A stretch of DNA of 10,844 nt from CAMLHU01 sp049680185 (GCA_049680185.1 JBAUHI010000012.1:1-10844); one strand, 5' to 3'. Numbered from the stretch's first letter, positions 1 through 6,640 are shown. Made by a program: numbers and translations. Notes: generated by a model from the sequence alone, not told the origin.

Positions 1-2
1 TG

Positions 3-434
3 ATCGGAGGGTGCCGCACGCTCACTGACGCGCTCGCGGGCGGCGTCGATTTCAGCCGCGAGATCGAGCTCACCGAGCAACTCGGCCTGGGCGACACCGT
101 GATCATCGAGGGGGCCGCCGGCATCGAAGCGTTCGCGCTCTGTCACTCGGCGGCGCTCGCTGATGGGCACGCCAGCGACGAGCTCCGGATCTTGAAGCTC
201 GTCGCGCGTGACGACCACGGGCTCGACGCCGCGCTGGCGGGTGCTGCGTGGCTGGCCCATCGGGAGGGACTGCACCGGGTGGGAGTGCGGTGCCAGACCG
301 GCTTCACAGAGGCCTACCGCCGGCTGGTGGGCCAGGGATGGACCGTACACTGGACCGACCTCAGGATGACGCTCGCGGGATCTCCCGAACTGGCCGTCCC
401 CACTGGAGTGGTCTGGTCCAACTGGGAGATCTGA
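3..434 (+). CDS. GNAT-family N-acetyltransferase, C-terminal part (5' end outside the window)
   Basis: The reading frame is open from the left edge and stops with TGA at 432-434, giving 143 visible residues. A GTG at 99 lies inside the frame but is unlikely to be the true start, because readable sequence continues upstream. The visible part resembles the second half of a GNAT acyl-CoA-dependent acetyltransferase: a short strand (LKLVARD), a long alanine-rich helix (LDAALAGAAWLAHREG), a strand (RVGVRC), then a helix and strand pattern (AYRRLVGQGW followed by TDLRMTL) typical of the closing beta-alpha-beta unit. The acetyl-CoA-binding R/Q-x-x-G-x-G/A motif is not visible, so it lies upstream or has degenerated. 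The substrate cannot be told. The gene converges on the Rieske gene, with a 61-bp C-rich spacer between them. The family call is inferred from fold-like patterns only. Confidence 0.6.
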   Translation: MGGCRTLTDALAGGVDFSREIELTEQLGLGDTVIIEGAAGIEAFALCHSAALADGHASDELRILKLVARDDHGLDAALAGAAWLAHREGLHRVGVRCQTGFTEAYRRLVGQGWTVHWTDLRMTLAGSPELAVPTGVVWSNWEI

Positions 435-440
435 TCGGTC

Positions 441-495
441 CGCCCCTCCGCCCGCCCGCCCCTCCGCCCCTCCGACCCTCCGACCCTCCGCCCCC
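441..495. repeat. C-run tract between convergent genes (G-quadruplex potential on the minus strand)
   Basis: The plus strand carries eight runs of three or more C (443-446, 451-453, 455-457, 459-462, 467-470, 476-478, 484-486, 491-495), separated by 1-8 nt and built from a loose CCCTCCG(A) unit. The minus strand therefore has eight G-runs, enough for one or two G-quadruplexes. The tract fills the space between the end of the acetyltransferase gene and the end of the Rieske gene. The RNA made from the Rieske operon would be G-rich here, directly after the stop codon. No ordinary hairpin terminator is seen for either gene. Confidence 0.6.
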
Positions 496-1020
496 TCACA
501 CCGCCAGCTTCGCCGCCGCCCACCCCGCCGGATCCTCGTCCTGTTTGAACATCTTGTCGACGTTCACCACCACTGAGCCACCGCTTCGCATCATGGCGAA
601 ACGATCCATCCCGCGGGTGGCTCGACCCGAGATGAAGGTACCGTCGGGGGTGTATTTCGAGTGGTGTTTCGGGCACTGGAAAAAGTTCTTGTCCGCGAAC
701 CACTCGAGGGCCACGTGCCGGTGCGGACAGGCGAGGTTGAATGAGTAGATCTCGCCCTGATAGCGCACCAGGATGACCTCGTTGGTCTTGTCGATCTGGG
801 CGCCATCGGCGGCAGGGATCGGGTAGGTGATCGTATCGGGGCCGGTCGAATCCCGCAGTCCCTCGACCAGGCTCAGGGGCCAGGCGGCAGCCTCGCGGGG
901 CGCGGCACCGAGCCCGAGGGCGATGCCGGAGATCGCGAGCGTCGCATTCAGGAGAAAACTGCGCCGGTCAGGGCGCGCGCAGGCATCGCACGGATGGTCG
1001 GGGTGTGGGTCGCGGGTCAT
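496..1020 (-). CDS. Tat-exported Rieske [2Fe-2S] protein
   Basis: The gene encodes 174 residues and probably an electron-transfer iron-sulfur protein acting outside the cytoplasmic membrane. An N-terminal twin-arginine signal (D-R-R-S-F-L, residues 18-23, then a hydrophobic stretch to about 40) indicates folded export; whether it is cleaved or kept as an anchor is unclear. The cluster ligands are C98-P-H100 and C116-P-K-H119, followed by the usual G-rich loop (SGRATRG). The extra disulfide cysteines of bc1-type Rieske proteins are absent, so it is closer to the ferredoxin or oxygenase Rieske type. The start is the ATG at 1020, which overlaps the stop of the upstream membrane gene as ATGA. The same frame stays open to 1767, but that part is the antisense shadow of the other genes. 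C11-x2-C14 just before the Tat motif is unusual. It is the last gene of a three-gene operon with two membrane proteins that are its likely partners. Confidence 0.88.
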   Translation of the reverse strand: MTRDPHPDHPCDACARPDRRSFLLNATLAISGIALGLGAAPREAAAWPLSLVEGLRDSTGPDTITYPIPAADGAQIDKTNEVILVRYQGEIYSFNLACPHRHVALEWFADKNFFQCPKHHSKYTPDGTFISGRATRGMDRFAMMRSGGSVVVNVDKMFKQDEDPAGWAAAKLAV

Positions 1021-1535
1021 CGTGAGGACACGTTGGACAGGGTGGGAAGGACCGTGCCGAAGAGCACGATGGAAAGCCACAGAGTGATGCTGGTGAGGGC
1101 CCGTTGCCGGAGCATCGACCAATCGCGGTCGCTGGCTTGGCCTCTGGCCCGGAGTCGCTGCTCGCTGCGCGAGAGGAGCGCACCGTTCCCGAGCAGTGCC
1201 ACGATGAGCGTCATCTTGCCCCAGAAGACCAGCGACGGACCGTAGGTGGCCACATCGGCGCCGAGGAGCAGGACTCCGCTCAGGAACACGACCGTGAGGC
1301 CGATGAGCACCGGGCGGTGCACCGCGCCGAGCTCGTCGATGTGGTGCGCGCGGATGGGGGCCGGGGCGCGGGTCAGGCGGAGGGTCGAGCGGTCGGCGGC
1401 GAGTGCCAGGCCACCGGCCACCACTATCCCGCCGATGTGCGCGAAGGTCACCCCGACCTGGAGTGTGTTGCTGTTGTTGTATGCGTCCGCCCAGGGCCGG
1501 GCGAGCGCTTCGGCATGCGCGAGCAGGTCGAGCAT
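1017..1535 (-). CDS. Four-helix membrane protein of the Rieske operon (CopD-like flavour)
   Basis: The protein has 172 residues. Hydrophobic segments lie at about 26-47, 74-95, 100-122 and 145-166, so four membrane helices are likely. H33 sits in helix 1 and H73 at the start of helix 2; with H64 and H65 these could be heme or metal ligands. The pattern F-x-H-x-x-G in helix 1 and W-G-K-M with N117 in helix 3 recalls CopD-type and related small membrane proteins, but I cannot assign a family. The ATG at 1535 follows directly on the TGA of the upstream gene (TGAATG). A Shine-Dalgarno-like GGAAGGA lies within the end of that gene. The 3' end overlaps the Rieske gene by 4 bp. Tight coupling on both sides suggests the three products form one complex, which is inference from context. 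Confidence 0.75.
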   Translation of the reverse strand: MLDLLAHAEALARPWADAYNNSNTLQVGVTFAHIGGIVVAGGLALAADRSTLRLTRAPAPIRAHHIDELGAVHRPVLIGLTVVFLSGVLLLGADVATYGPSLVFWGKMTLIVALLGNGALLSRSEQRLRARGQASDRDWSMLRQRALTSITLWLSIVLFGTVLPTLSNVSSR

Positions 1536-2126
1536 TCAGTCCTTCCAGATCAGCATCATCAGATAGCTGCCAAGGGCAGCGGTCATCGACGCGATGGCCA
1601 CGGTCTGGTGGGCGCCCGCGTTCGACGTGCCGCTGGTGTAGAGTCGGCGGTTGGGCGCCAGGGCCCCGGTGGCGACGAATCCGATGTCCGACGCGATCAT
1701 GAGCGCGGAATGGATCCACCGGCGGGTGCGCCCCTCGGTGTCGTGCCGGCTGTCCCAGAGGTTCCACGCCCCGGTGACCGTATTGATCGCGAAGAGTCCG
1801 TCGACCCCGGTCGCGAGCGCCTTGTGAAGCCCGAGCAGCGATTGGTCCCCGGTGGGGCCGTTCTGGTAGAGCTTTTCGCCGACGATGAATTCACCGATGA
1901 ACAACGGGAGCGTGGCATAGCTCGCGATCTTATGGATCTTGAGCCGGGTGTAGTAAAAGTCGCTGTAAACGATCGCCCTCGGTCGCTGCGCCTCGCCCGC
2001 GCGCTCGGGCGCCAGGAGCGCTGGGATAGGCGTCACGGTGATCCGTGGTGGCAGCGTGGCCGCGGTATCGATGGCGACGACCGGCGCCATCACGAGCGTT
2101 GCGGCGACCTGAATTGCGAGGAGCAA
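1536..2126 (-). CDS. Membrane protein with four helix-start histidines, b561-like layout (hypothetical)
   Basis: The protein has 196 residues. The chosen start is TTG at 2126, preceded by a strong GGGAGG at 2135-2140 on the complementary strand with suitable spacing. The first 25 residues are hydrophobic (signal or anchor), followed by a proline-rich link and four predicted membrane helices at about 65-83, 101-120, 139-157 and 173-193. A histidine sits at the start of each helix: H65, H101, H139 and H173. In an alternating topology H65 and H139 lie on one face of the membrane and H101 and H173 on the other, a layout suited to two bis-histidine b hemes, as in cytochrome b561-type proteins. I do not recognise a named family. 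It is the first gene of the operon with the second membrane protein and the Rieske protein. Heme binding is inference. Confidence 0.75.
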   Translation of the reverse strand: MLLAIQVAATLVMAPVVAIDTAATLPPRITVTPIPALLAPERAGEAQRPRAIVYSDFYYTRLKIHKIASYATLPLFIGEFIVGEKLYQNGPTGDQSLLGLHKALATGVDGLFAINTVTGAWNLWDSRHDTEGRTRRWIHSALMIASDIGFVATGALAPNRRLYTSGTSNAGAHQTVAIASMTAALGSYLMMLIWKD

Positions 2127-2160
2127 ACGATCTTCCTCCCAATGGCGTTATCTGGTGACG

Positions 2161-2172
2161 CAATGGCCATTG
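2161..2172. promoter_or_regulatory. 12-bp perfect palindrome upstream of the Rieske operon
   Basis: CAATGGCCATTG is a perfect palindrome 35 bp before the TTG start of the first Rieske-operon gene, inside the roughly 200-bp gap after the desaturase gene. A partial copy (CAATGGC) lies at 2140-2146. It could be an operator. No convincing sigma-70 promoter was found beside it: a poor TTCAAT-16-GATAAC pair exists, but its start site would fall on the ribosome-binding site. Confidence 0.25.
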
Positions 2173-2244
2173 AACGTTACACATGCGGCCGGCTTGGTGC
2201 AGGGGAGCTGGCGCATCTTCGTGGTTTCCTAGTGTGAAGGTCCC

Positions 2245-2310
2245 TTGTGGAGTGCGACACTGAACGGGGTGACGCCCGTCCTGCGAGCATCACCCCGTCC
2301 ACGTCCACAA
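2245..2310 (-). terminator. Hairpin after the desaturase gene, possible terminator
   Basis: Nested inverted repeats lie about 20 nt past the desaturase stop. The inner arms are ACGGGGTGA (2264-2272) and TCACCCCGT (2290-2298), 9 bp with a 17-nt loop. The outer arms are TTGTGGA (2245-2251) and TCCACAA (2304-2310). There is no clear U-run after it on the minus strand, so it may stabilise the 3' end or be a weak terminator. Confidence 0.4.
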
Positions 2311-2328
2311 GTCCCTCGTGTATCGCGC

Positions 2329-3474
2329 TTAGACCCGCACGCTCAATGCCGGCTCCCCGATCGGGGCTGCGGCGACCGGTGCGGCCACTTCGGCATACCC
2401 GGCGCCGAACTTCTTCAAGGTGCGATAGTGCGAGCGGATGGCCGCCCAGAGGCTCGGTGCCTCATTGTACGGGATCCCGTGCTTTCGGGCGGCATCCTGC
2501 ACGATGGGCCGGATAGCGGGATAATGGACGCTGCACACCCGGGGAAAGAGATGATGCTCGATCTGGTAGTTGAGTCCGCCCACATACCAGGTGAGGAGCC
2601 GGTTGGTCGGCGCGAAATTGGCGGTCGTCATCATCTCGTGGGCCAACCAGGTGTGCTCCATCCGTCCGGCGCCATCGGGGGCCGGATGATCGGTCCCTTC
2701 CACCACGTGGGCCAGCTGGAACACGACGCCGAGGATGAGTCCGGCCACCAGGTTCATCGCGACATAGCCGATGAGCGTTTGCCACCAGGGGATCGTCAGT
2801 ACCAGGAGCGGCACCACGATGGCCCAGCTGTAATACACCGCCTTGCCGAGGACGAGCACCATCCACTCATACCACGGGTGGTGCTTGTCCTCGTAGGGAC
2901 CGATGTTCTTCTGGAAGAAGTACTTGTAGTCCTTCACGAAGACCCAGAAGATGGTCGAGAGGCTGTAGGTCGCGAAGGCGTACAGGTGCTGATACCGATG
3001 GATGGGGCGGTGCTCGCTCCGGGGCGAGAGGCGCAGCAGCGGCGAGACCTCGAGATCCTCGTCGATCCCCTGGATGTTGGTGTACGTGTGGTGGACCACG
3101 TTGTGCGTGATCTTCCACATGTAGCCGTTGGCGCCGAGGAGGTCGAAGGTGAGCCCGAAGATGTAGTTGATCGTGTTGGAGGACGAGAGCCCGCCGTGCA
3201 GCGCATCGTGCGACACGCCGAACCCGACGCCGGCCATGCCGACGCCCATCACGATCGCGAGCCCCAGCATCTCCCACGGTGTGAATCGGCCGCTCAGGAT
3301 CAGTACGTATGGCACGACCAGCAACGACAGCGACGTGACGATCCGTGCGATCATCCGCCAATCGGCCTTGTTCGAACGTCCGGAGCGCTCGAAATATTGA
3401 TCGGTCCTTGCCTTCACTTCCTGCACGAACGCAGCCGCCGCTCGGCAGGGGAAGGTGACCGTACGGTCAGTCAT
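2329..3474 (-). CDS. Membrane fatty acid desaturase (delta-6/linoleoyl-CoA desaturase-like)
   Basis: The gene encodes 381 residues. This is a di-iron acyl-lipid or acyl-CoA desaturase that would introduce a cis double bond into membrane fatty acyl chains using O2 and reduced ferredoxin or cytochrome b5. All three histidine boxes are present: H89-D-A-L-H93, H124-N-V-V-H-H129 and Q304-I-E-H-H308. The Q-x-x-H-H third box is the hallmark of the front-end (delta-5/6) type group. There is no fused cytochrome b5 domain, so electrons must come from a separate carrier. Hydrophobic stretches around 42-60, 66-88, 102-115, 168-182 and 205-256 fit the usual membrane topology. An in-frame ATG at 3522 lies inside the likely -10 element, so the ATG at 3474 is preferred; neither start has a good Shine-Dalgarno. 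The regiospecificity cannot be read from the sequence. Confidence 0.93.
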   Translation of the reverse strand: MTDRTVTFPCRAAAAFVQEVKARTDQYFERSGRSNKADWRMIARIVTSLSLLVVPYVLILSGRFTPWEMLGLAIVMGVGMAGVGFGVSHDALHGGLSSSNTINYIFGLTFDLLGANGYMWKITHNVVHHTYTNIQGIDEDLEVSPLLRLSPRSEHRPIHRYQHLYAFATYSLSTIFWVFVKDYKYFFQKNIGPYEDKHHPWYEWMVLVLGKAVYYSWAIVVPLLVLTIPWWQTLIGYVAMNLVAGLILGVVFQLAHVVEGTDHPAPDGAGRMEHTWLAHEMMTTANFAPTNRLLTWYVGGLNYQIEHHLFPRVCSVHYPAIRPIVQDAARKHGIPYNEAPSLWAAIRSHYRTLKKFGAGYAEVAAPVAAAPIGEPALSVRV

Positions 3475-3517
3475 GTCGACGTGTACCAGAAGCGGGACGG
3501 AACGCTGTACCCATTCC

Positions 3518-3546
3518 AACATACGTCAGAATGCGGCATTCAGCAA
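3518..3546 (-). promoter_or_regulatory. Candidate promoter of the desaturase gene with an operator-like palindrome in its spacer
   Basis: On the minus strand TTGCTG (complement of 3541-3546) and TATGTT (complement of 3518-3523) are 17 bp apart, a fair sigma-70-type match. The spacer contains GAATGC-N-GCATTC (3529-3541), an inverted repeat in a place where a bound repressor would block polymerase. Transcription would begin near 3511, leaving a leader of about 37 nt before the ATG at 3474 and excluding the ATG at 3522. Confidence 0.42.
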
Positions 3547-3583
3547 AGTGTCCCATCTTTGGACAGTGAACGTGTCGTCACGA

Positions 3584-3937
3584 TCAGTTGCCCCAACGCC
3601 CTGGCTGCCACACCCAGCCTCCACGCACATGCTTCCAGCGGCCATCCTGCCACCGGGCCGGACCGCGTCCGCGGTCATCCGCCCGGCGCCGCTCGACGAC
3701 GACCGGTCGCACCGGCCGGTCCCATCGTCCGGATACCCAGACGTAGTCGTTGCTCGACCAGGTCCAGTACCCGCGGACCCAGGTGTAATCCGGGCCCGGG
3801 CGGACGGTGACGATCTCGACCCGGTCAGGCGGAGGGCGGCGGACCACGACCACGGAACCTGGCGGCGGGACCAGCAGGCACCCGGACACCAGCAGTGCCG
3901 TGGTGAGGAGGGCGGGGACAACGGTAGGCGAGCGCAT
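3584..3937 (-). CDS. WxxGxW-repeat lipoprotein (YXWXGXW family)
   Basis: The gene encodes 117 residues. The N-terminus is a lipoprotein signal: a basic start, a hydrophobic core and the lipobox L-V-S-G-C20, so the mature protein should carry lipid at C20 and sit in the cell envelope. The rest is built of aromatic repeats of the W-x-x-G-x-W kind: YTWVRGYW (51-58), YVWVSGRW (65-72), a variant around 96-108 and WVWQPGRW (108-115). Such repeats are known from small envelope proteins of unknown function in many Gram-negative bacteria. The ATG at 3937 is chosen over upstream in-frame starts because a strong GGAGGT precedes it by 7 nt and it puts the lipobox at the right distance. The gene appears to be transcribed alone from the promoter just upstream. 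Confidence 0.87.
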   Translation of the reverse strand: MRSPTVVPALLTTALLVSGCLLVPPPGSVVVVRRPPPDRVEIVTVRPGPDYTWVRGYWTWSSNDYVWVSGRWDRPVRPVVVERRRADDRGRGPARWQDGRWKHVRGGWVWQPGRWGN

Positions 3938-3984
3938 TGCGTGACCTCCATTCTTCGGAGTTCGCCTGCATCGGTACGCTGGAA

Positions 3985-4035
3985 CCGCCTTGGTTCCAAG
4001 GCGGAAATATAGACGCACGTGGGGCGGAGCGTTAA
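3985..4035 (-). promoter_or_regulatory. Candidate promoter of the lipoprotein gene with a 20-bp palindrome at the start site
   Basis: On the minus strand TTAACG (complement of 4030-4035) and TATATT (complement of 4006-4011) are 18 bp apart. Directly downstream lies a perfect inverted repeat, CCGCCTTGG-TT-CCAAGGCGG (3985-4004), which would cover the expected transcription start. It may be an operator or form a 5' hairpin of the mRNA. A second, overlapping repeat, GGAACC-N5-GGTTCC (3981-3997), shares its centre region. Confidence 0.5.
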
Positions 4036-4048
4036 GCGGGCCCGCCCC
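4021..4048 (-). terminator. GC hairpin after the hydrolase gene, possible terminator
   Basis: GGGGCGG (4021-4027) and CCGCCCC (4042-4048) can form a 7-bp stem with a 14-nt loop, starting about 11 nt past the hydrolase stop. The minus-strand RNA then runs into a moderately U-rich segment (TCTATATTT) some 10 nt later. The loop contains the putative -35 of the next promoter, so the two roles overlap. Confidence 0.3.
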
Positions 4049-4059
4049 CAAGAGTGAAC

Positions 4060-5319
4060 TCAGCGCGCAGGAAATCGTCGGACGGTCAGGAGGGAGTCAA
4101 GGACTCCGACGTGGTCCAGCGCCGAGTCGGCCGCGACGTGCAGGGTCCGGTCGAAGAAGGCCCGCACGTACCGGCGGATCACCTCGAGGTATGCCGCCTG
4201 GCGCGTAAAGCCGGAATCGTCCTCGGCCTGTAGTGCCCGGAGATCAATGAATGTTCGATGGGTAAACTCTGGTGATTCCGCCATGATTTCCCACGCGCCC
4301 GCAGGGAAGGAGGCCATCGCCGCGTCCTGGTTCCGCTGGTACAGGCCTACGATCGAGTCGTACTGCGCTCGCGTGAGCTTCATTCTCACGAGGGCGCTGT
4401 CGCTCGGCTGGGGCGTTCGTGGTGATACATAGATCGAATGTCCGGTGGCGAAGAAGGCGAAGGGTTGGAGGATGGGTGCGGCTGCAGCCCCGCCGTCATA
4501 CGGGCGTCCCTGGTCGTCGGCATCTTCGTTGAGGCAGGCGCGAAAGCGCATGTCCGCGCGGCAGGCGGCGGCGGCCGCGACGCCGCCGAGCGAATGGCCG
4601 AAGATCCCGACCCGCGTGAGGTCGAGGCGTCCTGTGAATGGCGAGCCAGCGCCTGCCAGCGCTGTGATCCGGTCGAGAGCAAATCGAAGGTCGGCCTCGC
4701 GGATCGGCACCTGCGCCAGCTGGTAGCGGACGGCGCCCCCGGGCGTCGCGAGTGCGCGGTCCCAGGCCGCCGCCGCGAAGGGAATGACCCTGCCGTCCGC
4801 GATCCGCACGGCGAAGGCATCGTGTGGGTGCTCGACTGCGAAGACGACGTAGCCGTGACTCGCGAGGTCGGCGAGTTGCGCGGCATACGTCAGGCTTGAT
4901 TCGCCGAATCCGTGAGAAAAGATGAGGACCGGAAAGCGCCGGGGGGTTGATGCGAGTGGCGGGGTGTCGGTAGCGAGCGAACCGATCCGACCTGCGAGCA
5001 CCGCGTCGGTGGCCGATCCGAATTCTTCGCGGATCGCGGAATCGCCGATGGCCCGAGCGATGGCCGCGATGTCGGGAAAATAGGGCGCGGGGCGAGCCTT
5101 CACGGCGGACGCCGCCGGATACCATGCGAAGACCACGATCTCCCGATGGGTGTCCGCCGTTGGCTCGAACGGATCAGAGCGGGAGGGATCGGTCCAGTGA
5201 AAGGACGTTCGTCCCACCAGATAAACTCCAGTGGGGTGGGGGAGTTGCCGAACAGGTCCCCGTATACCGAGGGCCGCCGTTTGCAATAGAGCGAGCAGCG
5301 TCAGGCATCCAGGGATCAC
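4060..5319 (-). CDS. Secreted alpha/beta hydrolase, PAF-acetylhydrolase (plasma/isoform II) family
   Basis: The gene encodes 419 residues. It is likely a serine hydrolase that removes short or oxidised acyl groups from phospholipids or similar esters outside the cytoplasm. An N-terminal hydrophobic segment (about residues 4-18) looks like a signal peptide. The oxyanion strand is FSHGFGES (134-141). The nucleophile elbow is G-H-S243-L-G-G. D266 (in LNEDAD) is the probable acid, and H354 in H-R-T-F-I-D matches the H-x-x-F-S-D signature of the PAF-acetylhydrolase group. The length suits the family. The start is GTG at 5319, with AGGGGG a few bases upstream. It lies 85 bp downstream of the AI-2E-type permease gene on the same strand, so co-transcription is possible. 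The true substrate is unknown, and a more general esterase or dienelactone-hydrolase-like role is the alternative. Confidence 0.85.
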   Translation of the reverse strand: MIPGCLTLLALLQTAALGIRGPVRQLPHPTGVYLVGRTSFHWTDPSRSDPFEPTADTHREIVVFAWYPAASAVKARPAPYFPDIAAIARAIGDSAIREEFGSATDAVLAGRIGSLATDTPPLASTPRRFPVLIFSHGFGESSLTYAAQLADLASHGYVVFAVEHPHDAFAVRIADGRVIPFAAAAWDRALATPGGAVRYQLAQVPIREADLRFALDRITALAGAGSPFTGRLDLTRVGIFGHSLGGVAAAAACRADMRFRACLNEDADDQGRPYDGGAAAAPILQPFAFFATGHSIYVSPRTPQPSDSALVRMKLTRAQYDSIVGLYQRNQDAAMASFPAGAWEIMAESPEFTHRTFIDLRALQAEDDSGFTRQAAYLEVIRRYVRAFFDRTLHVAADSALDHVGVLDSLLTVRRFPAR

Positions 5320-5352
5320 TCCGGCCCCCTGTTCGTATTATTTCGGCGTGCC

Positions 5353-5371
5353 CGCATTCGTCTTGAATGCG
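5353..5371 (-). other. 7-bp hairpin between the permease and hydrolase genes
   Basis: CGCATTC (5353-5359) and GAATGCG (5365-5371) pair around a 5-nt loop, about 34 nt after the permease stop and 34 nt before the hydrolase GTG. There is no U-run, so it is a weak terminator at best and could be a protein-binding site. The half-sites match those in the desaturase promoter but in the opposite order. Confidence 0.3.
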
Positions 5372-5404
5372 ATCGCCTCAGCATCTCTCGAAGAGCCGCT
5401 CGGA

Positions 5405-6640
5405 TCATGGGCGTTCGGCGTACGCCTCGCTCGCCTTGTAGCGGGCAAGAGCAGCGGTCCCGAGCATCTTGACCAGCACCGCGAGTGGCACCGCGATCAG
5501 CAGGCCCAGGAATCCAAAGAAGGCGCCGCTCACTGCCAGGGCCACCATGATCCAAGCCGGGTCGAGTCCCACCGAGTTCCCCACGATCTTGGGACCGGTG
5601 ACCACCTGATCGAGGAGCTGGACGGCGCCGAATACGATCCCCACCCGCACCAACCCGTTGATGGGATCATCCATCGTGAGCCCGACCATCGCCGCCACCA
5701 GCGCGGACACCACGAGCCCGATGTACGGGACGAGGTTGCAAAGCCCAGCCACCACCGCCACCAGCAGTGCACCCGGCACCCCCGCGATCGCCAGCCCGAT
5801 CCCCGTGAGCGTGCCGACCAGGGTGGCCTCGGTCAGGGCGCCGCGGACGTAGCGTCCCAGCTTGTGGTCGTATTCCGTCATCCACGCCCCCAACGATCCG
5901 CGATGCTCGGGCGGGATCACGTCGTGCACGAAGGCCGTGATCTTCGGCCATTGCGCGAGGGCGTGGAACAGGATCACCGGCGTGATGACGACGTAGCCCA
6001 GGAACCCGAACGCGGTCCCCACCTGCTTGAGCAGGCCGAGGGTCCAGTTGCCGATCGCGCCGAGGACATCGCTGGCGTGGGCCTGGAGAAAGGCCGTCAA
6101 GTGGGCCGCATCGAGGTTGTCCAACCAGCTGCGCTGGTCGGCCGACAAGAGGCTGAGCGAGGCGAGGCGCTCCCGGACCCCGTCGAGCCATTGGAGCAGG
6201 GTGGTCGCGAACGCCGGGAGCTTGCCCACCAGCGCAGACGATTGGTCCACCAACTGGGGGCCGATGAGCAGGACGCCCAGCACGAAGACCGCCAGGAGCG
6301 GCACCAGCACACCGATCACCGCCAGCGACCGGCGGGCGCCCAGCCGCTCCAGCAGGCGCACCGCCGGGGCGAGGAGGTAGGCGAGCACGAGGGCGGCCAC
6401 GAACGGGCCCAGGAACGCGCCGTAGTCGTGCCAGAGCCAGAGGAGCGTGAGGAGCGAGGCGGCGACCAGGACCGTGCGGAGTCCGGCACGCTGCCGGATC
6501 GGCCAGAGGGCCAGGAACAGCAGGGCCAACACCACCGGCGGTGTCAGGACCGCACGCACGCCGGCGAACAGCGCGATCACCAGCAGCGCGGCGAGGCCGA
6601 GGACGATGGTATCGCGTCGCGGGGGAGGGGAGTCAGGCAT
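5405..6640 (-). CDS. AI-2E family transporter (PF01594-type membrane permease)
   Basis: The gene encodes 411 residues. It is an integral inner-membrane protein with about eight hydrophobic helices. The N-terminal half has paired helices (about 12-47, 55-90 and 104-128), then a soluble stretch (about 130-200) rich in short helices. The C-terminal half carries the signatures of the AI-2E/PerM/YdiK family: PPEHRG followed by GRYVRG, the GVPGALLVAVVAGLCNLVPYIG region with its N-L-V-P-Y-I-G motif, and DQVVTGPKIVG followed by a glycine- and proline-rich last helix pair. Members have been linked to AI-2 export, Na+/H+ antiport or unknown export, so the substrate cannot be given. The start is ATG at 6640, with no clear Shine-Dalgarno. 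It lies 62 bp downstream of the small membrane-protein gene and may be read from the same promoter. Confidence 0.92.
   Translation of the reverse strand: MPDSPPPRRDTIVLGLAALLVIALFAGVRAVLTPPVVLALLFLALWPIRQRAGLRTVLVAASLLTLLWLWHDYGAFLGPFVAALVLAYLLAPAVRLLERLGARRSLAVIGVLVPLLAVFVLGVLLIGPQLVDQSSALVGKLPAFATTLLQWLDGVRERLASLSLLSADQRSWLDNLDAAHLTAFLQAHASDVLGAIGNWTLGLLKQVGTAFGFLGYVVITPVILFHALAQWPKITAFVHDVIPPEHRGSLGAWMTEYDHKLGRYVRGALTEATLVGTLTGIGLAIAGVPGALLVAVVAGLCNLVPYIGLVVSALVAAMVGLTMDDPINGLVRVGIVFGAVQLLDQVVTGPKIVGNSVGLDPAWIMVALAVSGAFFGFLGLLIAVPLAVLVKMLGTAALARYKASEAYAERP

Noticed and set aside
441..495. CRISPR-like array
   Set aside because: Units are only 7-10 bp with no unique spacers and no cas genes nearby. 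It is simple-sequence DNA.
1021..1767. Upstream extension of the Rieske reading frame to 1767 on the minus strand
   Set aside because: The added region is arginine- and proline-rich shadow sequence overlapping two well-supported membrane genes. The ATG at 1020 gives a Tat signal at the right place and an ATGA coupling.
1104..2237. Long plus-strand open frame opposite the Rieske operon
   Set aside because: Composition is rich in G, R, E, D and H, as expected from the antisense of high-GC membrane genes. No domain or ribosome-binding site was seen.
3475..3522. Upstream ATG at 3522 as the desaturase start
   Set aside because: It overlaps the candidate -10 box and has no Shine-Dalgarno. The extra 16 residues are unlike the family N-terminus.
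2245..3810. 521-residue plus-strand open frame opposite the desaturase and lipoprotein genes
   Set aside because: The opposite strand encodes a desaturase with all three histidine boxes. This frame is low-complexity shadow sequence.
4036..4045. GCGGGCCCGC palindrome after the hydrolase gene
   Set aside because: It is only 10 bp without a spacer and is a common chance event in GC-rich DNA. The longer stem at 4021-4048 explains the region better.
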